Shown here: positions 7,378-15,444 of the stretch, piece by piece
Position numbering within the stretch: position 1 is the stretch's first letter
How the letters are laid out: every line of letters starts with the position of its first letter
Assembly (NCBI GenBank): GCA_900549665.1
Contig: URPH01000008.1
Span: 1 to 64,000, forward strand
Direction of reading: 5' to 3'
Origin: an uncultured Lachnospiraceae bacterium
GTDB lineage: Bacteria > Bacillota > Clostridia > Lachnospirales > Lachnospiraceae
DNA length: 64,000 bases
Position numbers and translations under genes: made by a program
Notes under the pieces: generated by a model
The model's input: only the letters and a program-made list of their open reading frames with translations
Told to the model about the DNA's origin: nothing
Database searches by the model: none

Positions 7378-10146
7378 TCACATCCTTATTCTTAATGTTT
7401 TTGCATGACTTTCACCGATACTTTCACCGGAAACAATAATACTGATTCCGATGATGTCACTACAAGCATCCATCTTCTCTCTCAAATGTTCAGAACGTTT
7501 TTGAGGAATTCCTCCATCTTTCTTTATTCTATAAATAATCAACAGCGGCTTATCTTCTAATCCGAAATTGCATCGTTCAGATATAATATCTTTTCGAGTC
7601 TTACATACGTCCTTAAAATGAATACGTTGCTCCTCAGTCAAATTGGCTTCATTAACATCGCAGAGCGCATCCAAACCCGAACGCAATGATCCAATATCAA
7701 TCCAATTCGGATCTCTTTCTTTCTTGTCCTTCTTTCTTGAACGTTCTACTAAACCGGCTTTATACTCTTCCGAGACTTCCCATGGTAGTTCCTTATTATC
7801 ACCGTCAACAACAGCAACATTCCAGTAAAGCAACTTCCCATCTTTATTCATTTCATCCATCCATTGTCCAAAATATGGAAGGTTATTACAAAGCGAAGAG
7901 TACTTTGAAACAACATATTTGCTTAAAAACATATCCTTTATCTGCTTATATGTTATGTCATCCCACACCCATGCTCCTGCAGCACTACCGCGTCTAATTA
8001 AGGTAATTTTATTAATCTCTTCTATAAACTCCTCTGCTACTTTTATGTTGTTACTTAACATCAAACCATTTTCAAAGTCTGTTGTTTCGTAACTGTCTCC
8101 GCAAAAATCAAAATCATCATATTCAGCAGATTGACTTTTTCTTTTTGACGTAATACGAAACTTAGCAATTTCAGGTATATTTCTAATTCTGGGTCCAAAT
8201 TTTTCCGGTGAAATCCCCTGTTTCATAAATCTTTCCACTTCTCGTTTTAGATCCATATCAACTTTTGTAAGAGCCTCAAATCTTTCTATAACGGATGTCG
8301 TCATCCAAATACGCTGAAGCAGTTCGTATCCTTTTCTGTAGCCAAACCATCTAGCCATCTGCATAAGGGTATCTGCCAGGTTTGATGTTCTTGCAAAATA
8401 CGTACAAACTAATCCTTCAATCGTCAGTCCGCGAGATAATGTATTTCCACCGATAACAATAAAAACAGGTGCTTTTGCCAATTCATTAAGCTGTTCATCA
8501 TTCGGGTATACGATTCTCAAATATGTTCCTTCTTCAGCCTCTTTATTTGCACGACAATTATCAACACAAAGATGAACACCATTCCCGTACTCAAGGGTTT
8601 TATCATCTCCCAGTTCAATATTTCTTACATCATTGAGCAGTTCCCTGATCTCACCTTCTATTTCATCGAATGCCGGATATGCCGTTGCCACTTGATCAGC
8701 AAAGCCATACTGTGGATTAGCTGCCAGGAGATCGTCCAGCGTTACGCTATAAATTTCTTCTTCATAAACTTGCCTGCACAGCGATACAATGTTTTCATCA
8801 TGATTCAACCAATACTGAACTCTCTCATATACAGTAAAATGATGGTTCTGAATAGCTGCTGTATGTATCAGCATACTTAACGGTTTTTTATAACCACGAA
8901 TCCTCTGTACTGCTGAAGCGCACAGGAACCATGCCATTGATTTTTGAAAACTATTAGGTAATCTAAATGATTCTCCCTTATGTAATTGCTTCAGCTCACT
9001 TTCTTCTGTTCCTGGAATATTTCTGATTATCGGAAAGCCTGGAGCATCTTCTTCATCATTTCCAAATATCACCTTTGCACCAAAATACTCATGAGCTTCT
9101 GGAAGCGTACAGATAAAGTCTTTAGGATATAAGGATTCTCCGGGAGCTTCATTCAATACATTTGCATATGGTGTAGCTGTATATGCAATGTAATTCATGG
9201 ATTGAAACTTTACTTCGGGAGTTGAGCCATCGCTTTTCTTACCATTAACAAGGTTTACAATCATCTGATTGATTGCACAACGTTCTTGTTCTTCATCCAG
9301 AGTTATATCAGCAGTGTTTATACTTGCTTGATCCGCTTCATCATCAATAACAACTATTCTCAATTTATTGGTTCGAGACGGATCGCTGTATAACCAATCA
9401 ATAAGTTTTTCCAATCTACGTCTATTCTTTAAGCATACAGTTAAATATCTATTTGAAAAATTCTTACTTCCGCTCAATGAATTCAGTTTAAGTTCATCTT
9501 CGGTAAATCTTTTATCATCGGCTGTAAAGTCGAGCACTCTCCACAGAACGCCCTCACTATTACGTAAATCGCCCTTAAGTCTATCTCTGGTCTGCTTTCT
9601 TAAGTTATCAATTGTTCCAGACAGAATAATAAAGAAGTTCCAATCATAATCAGCCGCCATGCTGATTAAGCCTTCCATATTAGCAGTTTTTCCGGATTGA
9701 ACACTACCGGTTACCAACCCTTTAACTTTCCCCGTAATCCTTGTATCAGTACTAAGATGGTTAAGAATCCAAAGACAACTCTTTTGTAAATTAGCAATCG
9801 AATCAGGACTCATCTTGTTCCCCAGAAAGTTTTTATAACTTTCCCATGTAGAAGAGTATCCTGACGGGATCACAAACGAATTGCTCAGTCCTCCCTTATC
9901 AATTGCAACAACATCTTCACCGTCAACTATTTGTACCGAAACGACTATGCCTCTGTAGTATTCAACAAATGATGCCCACATTTCAGGGGTCATTTCCAGC
10001 GGAAATAATTCTTCATCCTTTAACGCCTCTAGATTTGTCGCATCCTCTCCGTATGCTCTAACATCATCCCACGTCTTCCCAGAATCAATTTGTCCGGCTA
10101 TCCATTCTTTGCAAGGCTGAAAAGTTCCATTTTCAAAGTTTATCAT
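7378..10146 (-). CDS. Z1-domain SF2 helicase-like ATPase
   Basis: A 922-residue protein of the Z1 family. Numbered from the ATG at 10146, it carries Walker A TGSVQSGKT (146-154), Walker B VIDDEADQAS (266-275), and downstream SF2 motifs including GGNTLSRGLTIEGL and QMARWFGYRKGY, which are hallmarks of Z1 proteins. The start at 10146 follows GGAGGAG by five bases and overlaps the Vsr stop by 14 bases; a longer frame to 10191 lacks such a site. Z1 proteins are predicted DNA helicases or translocases found in restriction-modification and conflict operons with GHKL ATPases. Here it would be the motor that scans or unwinds DNA for the PD-(D/E)XK nuclease; that role is inference. Length and motifs indicate an intact gene. 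Confidence 0.92.
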   Translation of the reverse strand: MINFENGTFQPCKEWIAGQIDSGKTWDDVRAYGEDATNLEALKDEELFPLEMTPEMWASFVEYYRGIVVSVQIVDGEDVVAIDKGGLSNSFVIPSGYSSTWESYKNFLGNKMSPDSIANLQKSCLWILNHLSTDTRITGKVKGLVTGSVQSGKTANMEGLISMAADYDWNFFIILSGTIDNLRKQTRDRLKGDLRNSEGVLWRVLDFTADDKRFTEDELKLNSLSGSKNFSNRYLTVCLKNRRRLEKLIDWLYSDPSRTNKLRIVVIDDEADQASINTADITLDEEQERCAINQMIVNLVNGKKSDGSTPEVKFQSMNYIAYTATPYANVLNEAPGESLYPKDFICTLPEAHEYFGAKVIFGNDEEDAPGFPIIRNIPGTEESELKQLHKGESFRLPNSFQKSMAWFLCASAVQRIRGYKKPLSMLIHTAAIQNHHFTVYERVQYWLNHDENIVSLCRQVYEEEIYSVTLDDLLAANPQYGFADQVATAYPAFDEIEGEIRELLNDVRNIELGDDKTLEYGNGVHLCVDNCRANKEAEEGTYLRIVYPNDEQLNELAKAPVFIVIGGNTLSRGLTIEGLVCTYFARTSNLADTLMQMARWFGYRKGYELLQRIWMTTSVIERFEALTKVDMDLKREVERFMKQGISPEKFGPRIRNIPEIAKFRITSKRKSQSAEYDDFDFCGDSYETTDFENGLMLSNNIKVAEEFIEEINKITLIRRGSAAGAWVWDDITYKQIKDMFLSKYVVSKYSSLCNNLPYFGQWMDEMNKDGKLLYWNVAVVDGDNKELPWEVSEEYKAGLVERSRKKDKKERDPNWIDIGSLRSGLDALCDVNEANLTEEQRIHFKDVCKTRKDIISERCNFGLEDKPLLIIYRIKKDGGIPQKRSEHLREKMDACSDIIGISIIVSGESIGESHAKTLRIRM

Positions 10147-10558
10147 TGGTCTCCTCCAATGCTTTTTGTATAACATCAGCACATTCTTCACAGTGCTTCT
10201 TTATGTCTCTCCCCCAGAAACGAAGGACTGTCCAGCCTTCATCTGAAAGAGCTTTGTTTACCTCTTTATCTCTTTCGATATTTCTTTCTATCTTAGGGAT
10301 CCAAAAATCTTGGTTTGATTTGAAATCTTTTTTGCGATTCTCCCAATCATATCCATGCCAAAATTCACTATCGCAAAAAACCGCTACCTTCCTTGATTTG
10401 AAAACAATATCCGGCTTTCCGATTATTCCGGTAACATTCTTCCGATATCTGAGCCCCCTGCGCCACAACTCCTTGCGAAGCAATAATTCAATATCTGAGT
10501 CTTTATTTTTAACACGTTTCATATTGAAACTGATTTGCTCTTTTGTTTTTTTACTCAC
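10133..10558 (-). CDS. vsr: Very short patch repair (Vsr-type) endonuclease
   Basis: A 141-residue Vsr-fold endonuclease. The family layout is present: SFNMKRVKNKDSDIE at the N terminus (E24), RKNVTGIIGKPDIVF with the metal-binding Asp at 50, then FCDSEFWHGYDW with His68, and the C-terminal VLRFWGRDI segment. Vsr enzymes nick beside T:G mismatches that arise when 5-methylcytosine deaminates, and are usually encoded next to a Dcm-like methylase. Here it is in the same operon as one, six genes upstream. Translation starts at GTG 10558, preceded by GAGGAGG. In operons with Z1 and GHKL genes a Vsr-like protein may also serve as an effector nuclease; both roles are possible. The second active-site His of the E. 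coli enzyme appears replaced (HGY rather than HHH). Confidence 0.92.
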   Translation of the reverse strand: MSKKTKEQISFNMKRVKNKDSDIELLLRKELWRRGLRYRKNVTGIIGKPDIVFKSRKVAVFCDSEFWHGYDWENRKKDFKSNQDFWIPKIERNIERDKEVNKALSDEGWTVLRFWGRDIKKHCEECADVIQKALEETNDKL

Positions 10559-10570
10559 GAGGAATCCTCC

Positions 10571-10750
10571 TCAGTCAGATATATTTTTAGTTCGTCTCTT
10601 GTCCTCAGGTTTCGGAGAGTCTTTGGGAATAAACCAACGATTCCCCATCATTATTGCTCCCTCAACTCTTCCTTCTTTGCACAAAATGTCTACACGTCTT
10701 TGAGAAATGCCCCAATCTTTTGCAATCTGAGCGGTGGTTAACAAATCCAT
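10571..10750 (-). CDS. Small MerR/excisionase-like HTH protein
   Basis: A 59-residue protein starting MDLLTTAQIAKDWGISQRRV, a helix-turn-helix of the MerR/excisionase (HTH_17) type, with a following wing (GAIMMGNRWFIP) and a charged tail. The ATG at 10750 (or the adjacent ATG at 10753) is preceded by GGAGG, while the open frame extends further upstream without a site. It is the first cistron of the defence operon, 12 bases before the vsr start, and could be an autoregulator of the operon or a leftover excisionase-type factor. AAATTTCCG repeats lie upstream at about 10846-10862 and are possible targets. Confidence 0.7.
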   Translation of the reverse strand: MDLLTTAQIAKDWGISQRRVDILCKEGRVEGAIMMGNRWFIPKDSPKPEDKRRTKNISD

Positions 10751-10790
10751 CATTATCCTCCATAGAAACGGGTACAATACGCCAATTTCT

Positions 10791-10819
10791 ATTTTATTCC
10801 TCTTCGCGAACAATAGCAA
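10791..10819 (-). promoter_or_regulatory. Candidate promoter of the defence operon
   Basis: On the minus strand TTGCTA (10819-10814) and TAAAAT (10796-10791) are separated by 17 bases, about 40 bases before the ATG of the HTH gene. The -10 differs from consensus at one position and the -35 at two. Direct repeats of AAATTTCCG lie just upstream (10846-10862). Confidence 0.45.
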
Positions 10820-10883
10820 GAATTATTTGAATATTCTGTCCGTTAAATTTCCGTAAATTTCCTCTGATAGACCTTGATGCCCC

Positions 10884-10991
10884 TCAATTCAGGTTGCATT
10901 CTTTATAATACGGGCAGGTCAAACAACATTGCCCACATCGCTTCTCCTGGATTCTCCATTTTCTACGAATCCAATATATAAATCTTCTCAT
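10884..10991 (-). CDS. Cys-rich 35-residue small protein
   Basis: A 35-codon frame with ATG at 10991, preceded by GGAGGA nine bases upstream, and TGA at 10884. The N-terminal half is very basic and aromatic (MRRFIYWIRRKW). The C-terminal half has four cysteines in a CxxCC...C...C arrangement (CGQCCLTC, KECN), suggesting metal binding or a disulfide cluster. Its ATG overlaps the TGA of the upstream 28-codon ORF (ATGA), which supports real translation of both. I do not recognise a family. It lies about 130 bases upstream of the defence operon on the same strand, so it may be read through into it. Confidence 0.5.
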   Translation of the reverse strand: MRRFIYWIRRKWRIQEKRCGQCCLTCPYYKECNLN

Positions 10992-11074
10992 CGTCTGCGT
11001 CCTCCACGGTTATTCATCTTCATAAGTTCTGCCAATACTGCAAACGGAAAAATCAAAATACAAAGGATAATCAT
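10988..11074 (-). CDS. 28-residue hydrophobic small protein
   Basis: A 28-codon frame with ATG at 11074, preceded by GGAGG at a good distance. The first 15 residues are hydrophobic (MIILCILIFPFAVLA), followed by a short linker and a basic tail (NNRGGRRR), as in single-pass membrane peptides. The stop overlaps the ATG of the Cys-rich ORF. Two Shine-Dalgarno sites plus the ATGA junction make a coupled pair of microproteins likely. Function unknown; a membrane peptide with a Cys-rich partner could be a toxin-like or regulatory pair, but nothing in the sequence proves this. Confidence 0.45.
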   Translation of the reverse strand: MIILCILIFPFAVLAELMKMNNRGGRRR

Positions 11075-11200
11075 ATGCTACCTCCACGCTTTCGCCGCAC
11101 TTTTCTTCTTACATCATCTTCTTACATCATCAATATACATTCCGACCTGTACGTTAAAAACGCCAGCTCATAAGAAAAGTTCTGTCATTTGTTCATTTGT

Positions 11201-11231
11201 GCTTTTTGACGCTTTTTGACGCTTTTGACGC
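11201..11231. repeat. Three tandem copies of a 10 bp motif
   Basis: The decamer gctttttgac is present twice in perfect tandem (11201-11220), followed by a nearly perfect third copy (gcttttgacg). On the minus strand this is GCGTCAAAA repeated. It lies between the end of the WYL regulator gene and the two tiny ORFs, upstream of the defence operon. A 10 bp period is one helical turn, as in arrayed operator sites; the regulator, if any, is unknown. Confidence 0.6.
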
Positions 11232-11292
11232 AAAAAACAGGCAACCACTACAGCATTATCTGCAGCAATTGCCCAATTCACATAACTACTAT

Positions 11293-12284
11293 TTAGTTCA
11301 TATTTTCAAGAAAAGCCCCTGCAAACTCTTTCAGTTGCTCTACTACCTCGCTTGGTCCGATTACCTTCACATCCTTGCCCAGACTGAAGATCCACCCAAA
11401 GAACTGAGGACTAACATTCACACTTACATTGATCTCGCTATGCTCGGCATCCACTTTCCTGATACTGATATCTTTTCCGAATCTGTCAATGAATACGCCA
11501 CACAGATAATTTGCAAATTCAATTTTTACATTTGTCTTTGTTCCTTGATACATTCCAAAAGTCGCTTTGGAATACTCGGCCATGTCAAAGTTTTTGAATT
11601 CTTCCTTTCCATCTCTTTTCTCGTCTTCGATGGAAATGCGCATCATCTTATCTACACGATAATGCTTAATCTTATGATCCAAATTATCGAATGCCACCAT
11701 GTAATAATTCTCGTCATCCCAGGTAAGAGCCCCGGGGCTGACAACGAACCAGTCTCCGTTATGTCTTGGAACAAGCTTTTTGCTAATATCCCATTTATAA
11801 TATTTGAACCGAATTTTCTTGTTCTGATTGATTGCGGTATGAATATCATCTACATTGTAATATACAGTTTCATTCATGGCCTTCACACGGGCATTGATAT
11901 ATACCTGGCGTTGAAGCTGCTTAGCCTGATGCTCACTCACATTACTTTTAATCTTGTTAATCAATTCTCTTGATTTGGTCTGCGTAATAAACTTGGATGA
12001 CTGAATCGCATCAATAAGAAGCTTAACCTCTGCCAGTTCAAATTCTCTGGAACCAACATGATAATAAGTCTCCCTGCCAATCTGTTCCTTGATAATCTCA
12101 ATGCAAACTTATCTGTCATATCCTGAAAATCTGCATAGATACTTTTTCTTTCTGCAGTCACATCAAATTTTTCTAATTCTTCCATAATCTGCGGCATGGT
12201 AAGTGCATGCTCATCATCTGTCTTAGCCAGCATGATTTTCATCAAGTATGTGAATTTGAATTTCTGATTTGTACCCCTGGACAT
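11293..12284 (-). pseudogene. WYL-domain transcriptional regulator, frameshifted
   Basis: One regulator gene of about 331 codons broken by a single-base deletion near 12100. The first frame starts at ATG 12284 (GGAGG seven bases upstream) and encodes the winged helix (NQKFKFTYLMKIML ... ERKSIYADFQDM). The second frame resumes with EIIKEQIGRETYYHVGSREF and carries the WYL domain (IHTAINQNKKIRFKYYKWD ... VVSPGALTWDDENYYMVAFD) and the C-terminal WCX-like region to 11293. Inserting one G after TTT at the lesion restores the usual F-G-I-E join. WYL proteins bind nucleic-acid-type ligands and often repress defence or mobile-element genes. It lies upstream of the defence operon on the same strand. 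Decay or a sequence error would explain the shift. Confidence 0.8.
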
Positions 12285-12584
12285 CACTCATCCTCCAACA
12301 ATCTTATTATTTCATTATACTAATTCGATTATAATATAGGTGTTCATTTTAAAGGACAAGTTTTTGATTTTTCTTTTCTTTTTTCAAGCGGCTCATTAAG
12401 GCCGCAATGTTTTTGCCACACAAGTTCGCAAGCAGTGCAATCTTATATAAGATTGCTTCAATCGCTTGTTAGGGTGTGCGCCCTAATCCCCCTTGCATCG
12501 GGGCTACGCATTGCCTTGCAACGCTGAGACGCAAAAAGCGGGGGACCCCACCGGAATCAATTCCGATGAAATACCCCAAGAGAA
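12285..12584. other. oriT-like intergenic region of a mobilizable element
   Basis: About 300 bases without a gene. It contains a perfect 20 bp palindrome at 12437-12456 (arms gcaatcttat), the inverted repeat aggg-tgtgcg-ccct at 12471-12484 followed by taatcccccttg, and GC-rich repeats to about 12560. The core GTGCGCCCT resembles nic regions of some mobilizable plasmids. Neighbouring relaxase remnants support a mobilization origin, but nicking cannot be shown from sequence. Confidence 0.4.
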
Positions 12585-13367
12585 TTATAGCGACTGTCCG
12601 CTTTTGCTTTGTTGTTTTTCTTTTTGTTTTTGTTCTTCTTCCTGCTGATTCAGGAACCGCTCCAGATTGTGTTTTGCCATCTGAAGTTCTTTGTTCTCCT
12701 CTTTAATCCTTCGGTATTCAGTATAGGCATCCTTCTTCTGTTTCAGAAGCGTCGAATACTCCTGATTAAGAGCTTTGAGTTTTGGAACTCCACCTTCCAA
12801 CAGACCAAATGCTTCTTTCACAGCTTTATGAAGTAAAATTTCTTCACGATGTGCTTCAAAGAATTGTTTGCTGTATCCGGCTTTTCTGTATGCTACATAT
12901 ACATCCTTGGTCTTAGAATAATTAATGATATGGGTTTTCAAAACAGCTATTTCTGCCATTCGCTTCTCTGCATCCTTTATCTTTTGAGACAATTCTGCAA
13001 ATCGAGTAGCGGAATCAGACGCCCGCTTTGTTAGCTCATCCATATCACGAATATCATGATCTCGCAGATAGATAAGGGTCTGTGAAATCTGTTTAATGTT
13101 ATGAACCTTCGCCCATCTTTCATAGCCGGGACCTTTCCCTTTGGAGATGATATCATCATCTCTGCTTCTTCCGGTAAACTGTCCGTATCTGCTTTTCGAA
13201 AATGCAAATTCTTCATCAACGGTCTCCGGATCACATTCATAGAAACCGATGTATTCTCCATTTTCTGTTTTCTTACCATTCTCCTCATAATCAGTCCTGT
13301 CCTTCAGGCATTGTTGTACCGATCGGTTTTTCTGAACATGCATTGCTATCAGTCTTGTGGCAGCCAT
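12585..13367 (-). pseudogene. Relaxase with catalytic middle deleted
   Basis: The frame is open (260 codons; ATG 13367 after GAGGTG), but the protein is an in-frame fusion of the two ends of a Firmicutes mobilization relaxase. Residues 1-70 match the start of such relaxases (MAATRLIAMHVQKNRS ... KDRTDY ... FAFSKSRYGQFTGR). Directly after that the C-terminal coiled-coil part begins (GYERWAKVHNIKQ ... KRMAEIAVLKTHIINYSKT ... EQKQKEKQQ). The segment with the metal-binding His residues (HxH) is absent; from memory of the family about 200 residues are missing. It therefore should not nick DNA. It overlaps the end of a former mobilization module. The C-terminal coiled coil could still be made. Confidence 0.75.
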
Positions 13368-13383
13368 CAATTCACCTCGTTTC

Positions 13384-13726
13384 CTACTTTATGCCAGATA
13401 ACCTTTCAAAAATATCTCTCATTACCTGCCATAACGCATCCTGGTTCCCTTCCTTATATTCCGCAAAACGGATGGAAAGCATCTCTCCGGCAGTAATTCG
13501 TTCACTGATTTTCTGGATATCCTCCTCTGACTTCTTCTCAGAATTCTTTGTAGGAGCAATTCCCTTCCATCCCAGACTGATGATCTGCTTTCCTTTTCTG
13601 TGGTTTTTCCTTCAATTCCTGAAGTTTATTTTTAATAGATTTGCTTTTAGTGGTTGTCGCATTTTTTGCGACAGTTCGTTTGCTCATGCCCCTGGCATAC
13701 TCTGAATATCTTGACTTTCTACCCAT
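13384..13726 (-). pseudogene. Mobilization accessory protein, frameshifted
   Basis: Starts at ATG 13726 (MGRKSRYSEYARGMSKRTVA...) and reads 62 codons to a premature stop at 13538. The next frame continues the same protein (QIISLGWKGIAPTKNSEKK ... LWQVMRDIFERLSGIK) to TAG at 13384, 16 bases before the relaxase start. One extra G near 13584 (AAAGCAG instead of AAACAG) explains the break; the repaired protein would be about 113 residues. It is basic and sits where small relaxosome or DNA-binding accessory proteins are found. I know this arrangement from gut Firmicutes mobilizable elements but not a function. Confidence 0.6.
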
Positions 13727-13746
13727 TGCTTTTCCTCCAATTCAAA

Positions 13747-13768
13747 AGGGCGACCACCTGGCCGCCCT
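13747..13768 (-). terminator. Terminator hairpin after DUF234 ATPase (copy 1)
   Basis: Inverted repeat agggcg-accacctggc-cgccct followed on the minus strand by TTTT. It lies about 50 bases after the stop of the DUF234-type ATPase gene. A second copy differing by one base lies at 15410-15431, on the other side of the gene. Confidence 0.7.
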
Positions 13769-13816
13769 CATATCACTCTATATATTTCAATTTGTTTCAC
13801 TAATCATTATTTATTC

Positions 13817-15238
13817 CTATGTGAACAGATCATCACCCACAATAACATTTTGTACAATTCCGGAATATTTGCTCCGCTTATATCCATTTCCGCAGATTAG
13901 CGTTACATGAATAGCATCCTTCGTTTCGGTCATCGTTTGGAACCTAGAAAGTCTATTTTCTATTTTACGATGCTCATCCTCATCAATAGAATATTCTTCA
14001 TTTGTGAATTTCATTTCACAAAGATTAGAAACCCCATCTTTTCTTTTTATTACCAAGTCAATCTGAGCTCCGCCTCCCGGTTCTGTACTCCTCCATGCAA
14101 ACTCATGCGTTTCAATGCCTCGTATTCCTAGTGCAAACTTAATCTGCTCTATGTGATTAATGCACACTATTTCAAAAGCATTTCCACGCCATGCGTTATA
14201 GCCCGGTGTGTTAATATACTCATTCCATGAATCAAATTTTTTATTTTTGATAAATCCTATATAAAAAAGTACAAACGGATCTATCAGCTGATAAAAGAGC
14301 TCACCTTCGCCTTTTGTACAGTTTATATACTTTCGTATAAAACCACACTCCTCAAGTTCCAAAAGATCCTTTGTAAGAACCGATCCGCCACCTATCTCTT
14401 TTACCTTAGAAAGTTCAGCCCTTGTAAGTCCTACCCTATGTGCAGCCAAAGTATCCAATATAGCTAAATGCTTCTCCGGTTTATCATATAATGAATAAAA
14501 AAGATTATGATATTCATTAGCTAACTGCCCATGCTCTTTGAAACATAATTCATTAATGTTCTGTGCAAGACTAAGGCGTGAATCATACAGACACATATAA
14601 TGCGGAATTCCACCTAAAATCATATAACTCTCTATCATCTGTTTTCTTGTCATAACTATATCATTTAGAGCAAACAACTGCTCACACTCCGCAAGAGAAA
14701 AGGGAGCCAAATGAATACGTCTTGTAACCCTGTTGTGAAACCCTTTTTTATCTGTTAGCAGGTTCGTTATAATCCATGAAGTAGCAGACCCGCAGACAAT
14801 TAGTACAAGATCCTCTTGTGCTGAAGCCCAGCTGTTCCAAAAGTAATCCAAAGCACTCTTAAAATCAGATTTTGCCGTGTCCATCCAAGGAAGTTCATCC
14901 AAAAATACTACTCTTTTATCATTTATAGGCTCACGGTATACATTATCACTTTCAAGAAGTTCCTTTAACCTTGAAAAAGCTTCAAACCAGTCCTTCGGAA
15001 TACTCTTTTCTTCATGCCCATATTCATTCAGGCTGGCAGTGAAGCCTCGCAACTGCCCTTTTGTTTTTTCAGAAGTCAAACCAGTAGCGTAAAAAGAAAA
15101 ACTTCTGTTAAAGAATTCTCTAATCAAATAAGTTTTTCCAACTCTCCTTCTTCCATAGACAACCACAAATTCCGGACGTTTAGAAAGCAGACACTGCATA
15201 AGTCCATCTTTTTCATTATTTCTGCCAATAATTTTCAT
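13817..15238 (-). CDS. ATP-binding protein of the archaeal-ATPase/DUF234 family
   Basis: A 473-residue AAA-type ATPase. The N terminus carries the Walker A motif VVYGRRRVGKTYLI (about 25-38) and Walker B VVFLDELPWMD, with sensor-like CGSATSWI after it. A winged helix follows (LDTLAAHRVGLTRAELSKV), and the C-terminal third (NAWRGNAFEIVCINHIEQIK ... QIDLVIKRKDGVSNLCEMKF) is the DUF234 domain, which looks like a PD-(D/E)XK-type fold with D-x(n)-E-M-K. Such proteins are abundant in gut Clostridia and have no established function. Start ATG 15238 follows GAGGTGACCAG. It is monocistronic, bounded by two nearly identical hairpins, as if it moved as a cassette. Confidence 0.85.
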   Translation of the reverse strand: MKIIGRNNEKDGLMQCLLSKRPEFVVVYGRRRVGKTYLIREFFNRSFSFYATGLTSEKTKGQLRGFTASLNEYGHEEKSIPKDWFEAFSRLKELLESDNVYREPINDKRVVFLDELPWMDTAKSDFKSALDYFWNSWASAQEDLVLIVCGSATSWIITNLLTDKKGFHNRVTRRIHLAPFSLAECEQLFALNDIVMTRKQMIESYMILGGIPHYMCLYDSRLSLAQNINELCFKEHGQLANEYHNLFYSLYDKPEKHLAILDTLAAHRVGLTRAELSKVKEIGGGSVLTKDLLELEECGFIRKYINCTKGEGELFYQLIDPFVLFYIGFIKNKKFDSWNEYINTPGYNAWRGNAFEIVCINHIEQIKFALGIRGIETHEFAWRSTEPGGGAQIDLVIKRKDGVSNLCEMKFTNEEYSIDEDEHRKIENRLSRFQTMTETKDAIHVTLICGNGYKRSKYSGIVQNVIVGDDLFT

Positions 15239-15409
15239 CTGGTCACCTCAAACACATAATTATTGCACATAAATCGCCGGATAAATTGCATCAAATCACA
15301 TTTTGGCGATTTATATTTCTCAAGCACATTATATATCGCCAGTCAGTGATTATCAAGTTCTTTTTTTATTTCCATAACGAAAAACAAGATTGAATGCATT
15401 TAAATCCAA
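15239..15409. other. AT-rich upstream region of the DUF234 ATPase
   Basis: No gene. It contains two copies of the words tcgcc/ggcgat (atcgccgg near 15272, tggcgattta near 15303, atcgccag near 15336), which form loose inverted repeats upstream of the ATPase gene and could be an operator; otherwise nothing was seen. Confidence 0.3.
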
Positions 15410-15431
15410 AGGGCGACCACTTGGCCGCCCT
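15410..15431 (-). terminator. Terminator hairpin (copy 2)
   Basis: Inverted repeat agggcg-accacttggc-cgccct, followed on the minus strand by TTT. It differs from the hairpin at 13747-13768 at one loop-proximal base. It ends the transcript of the truncated DUF6933-like gene just upstream. Confidence 0.6.
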
Positions 15432-15444
15432 GCTACTATTCCCC

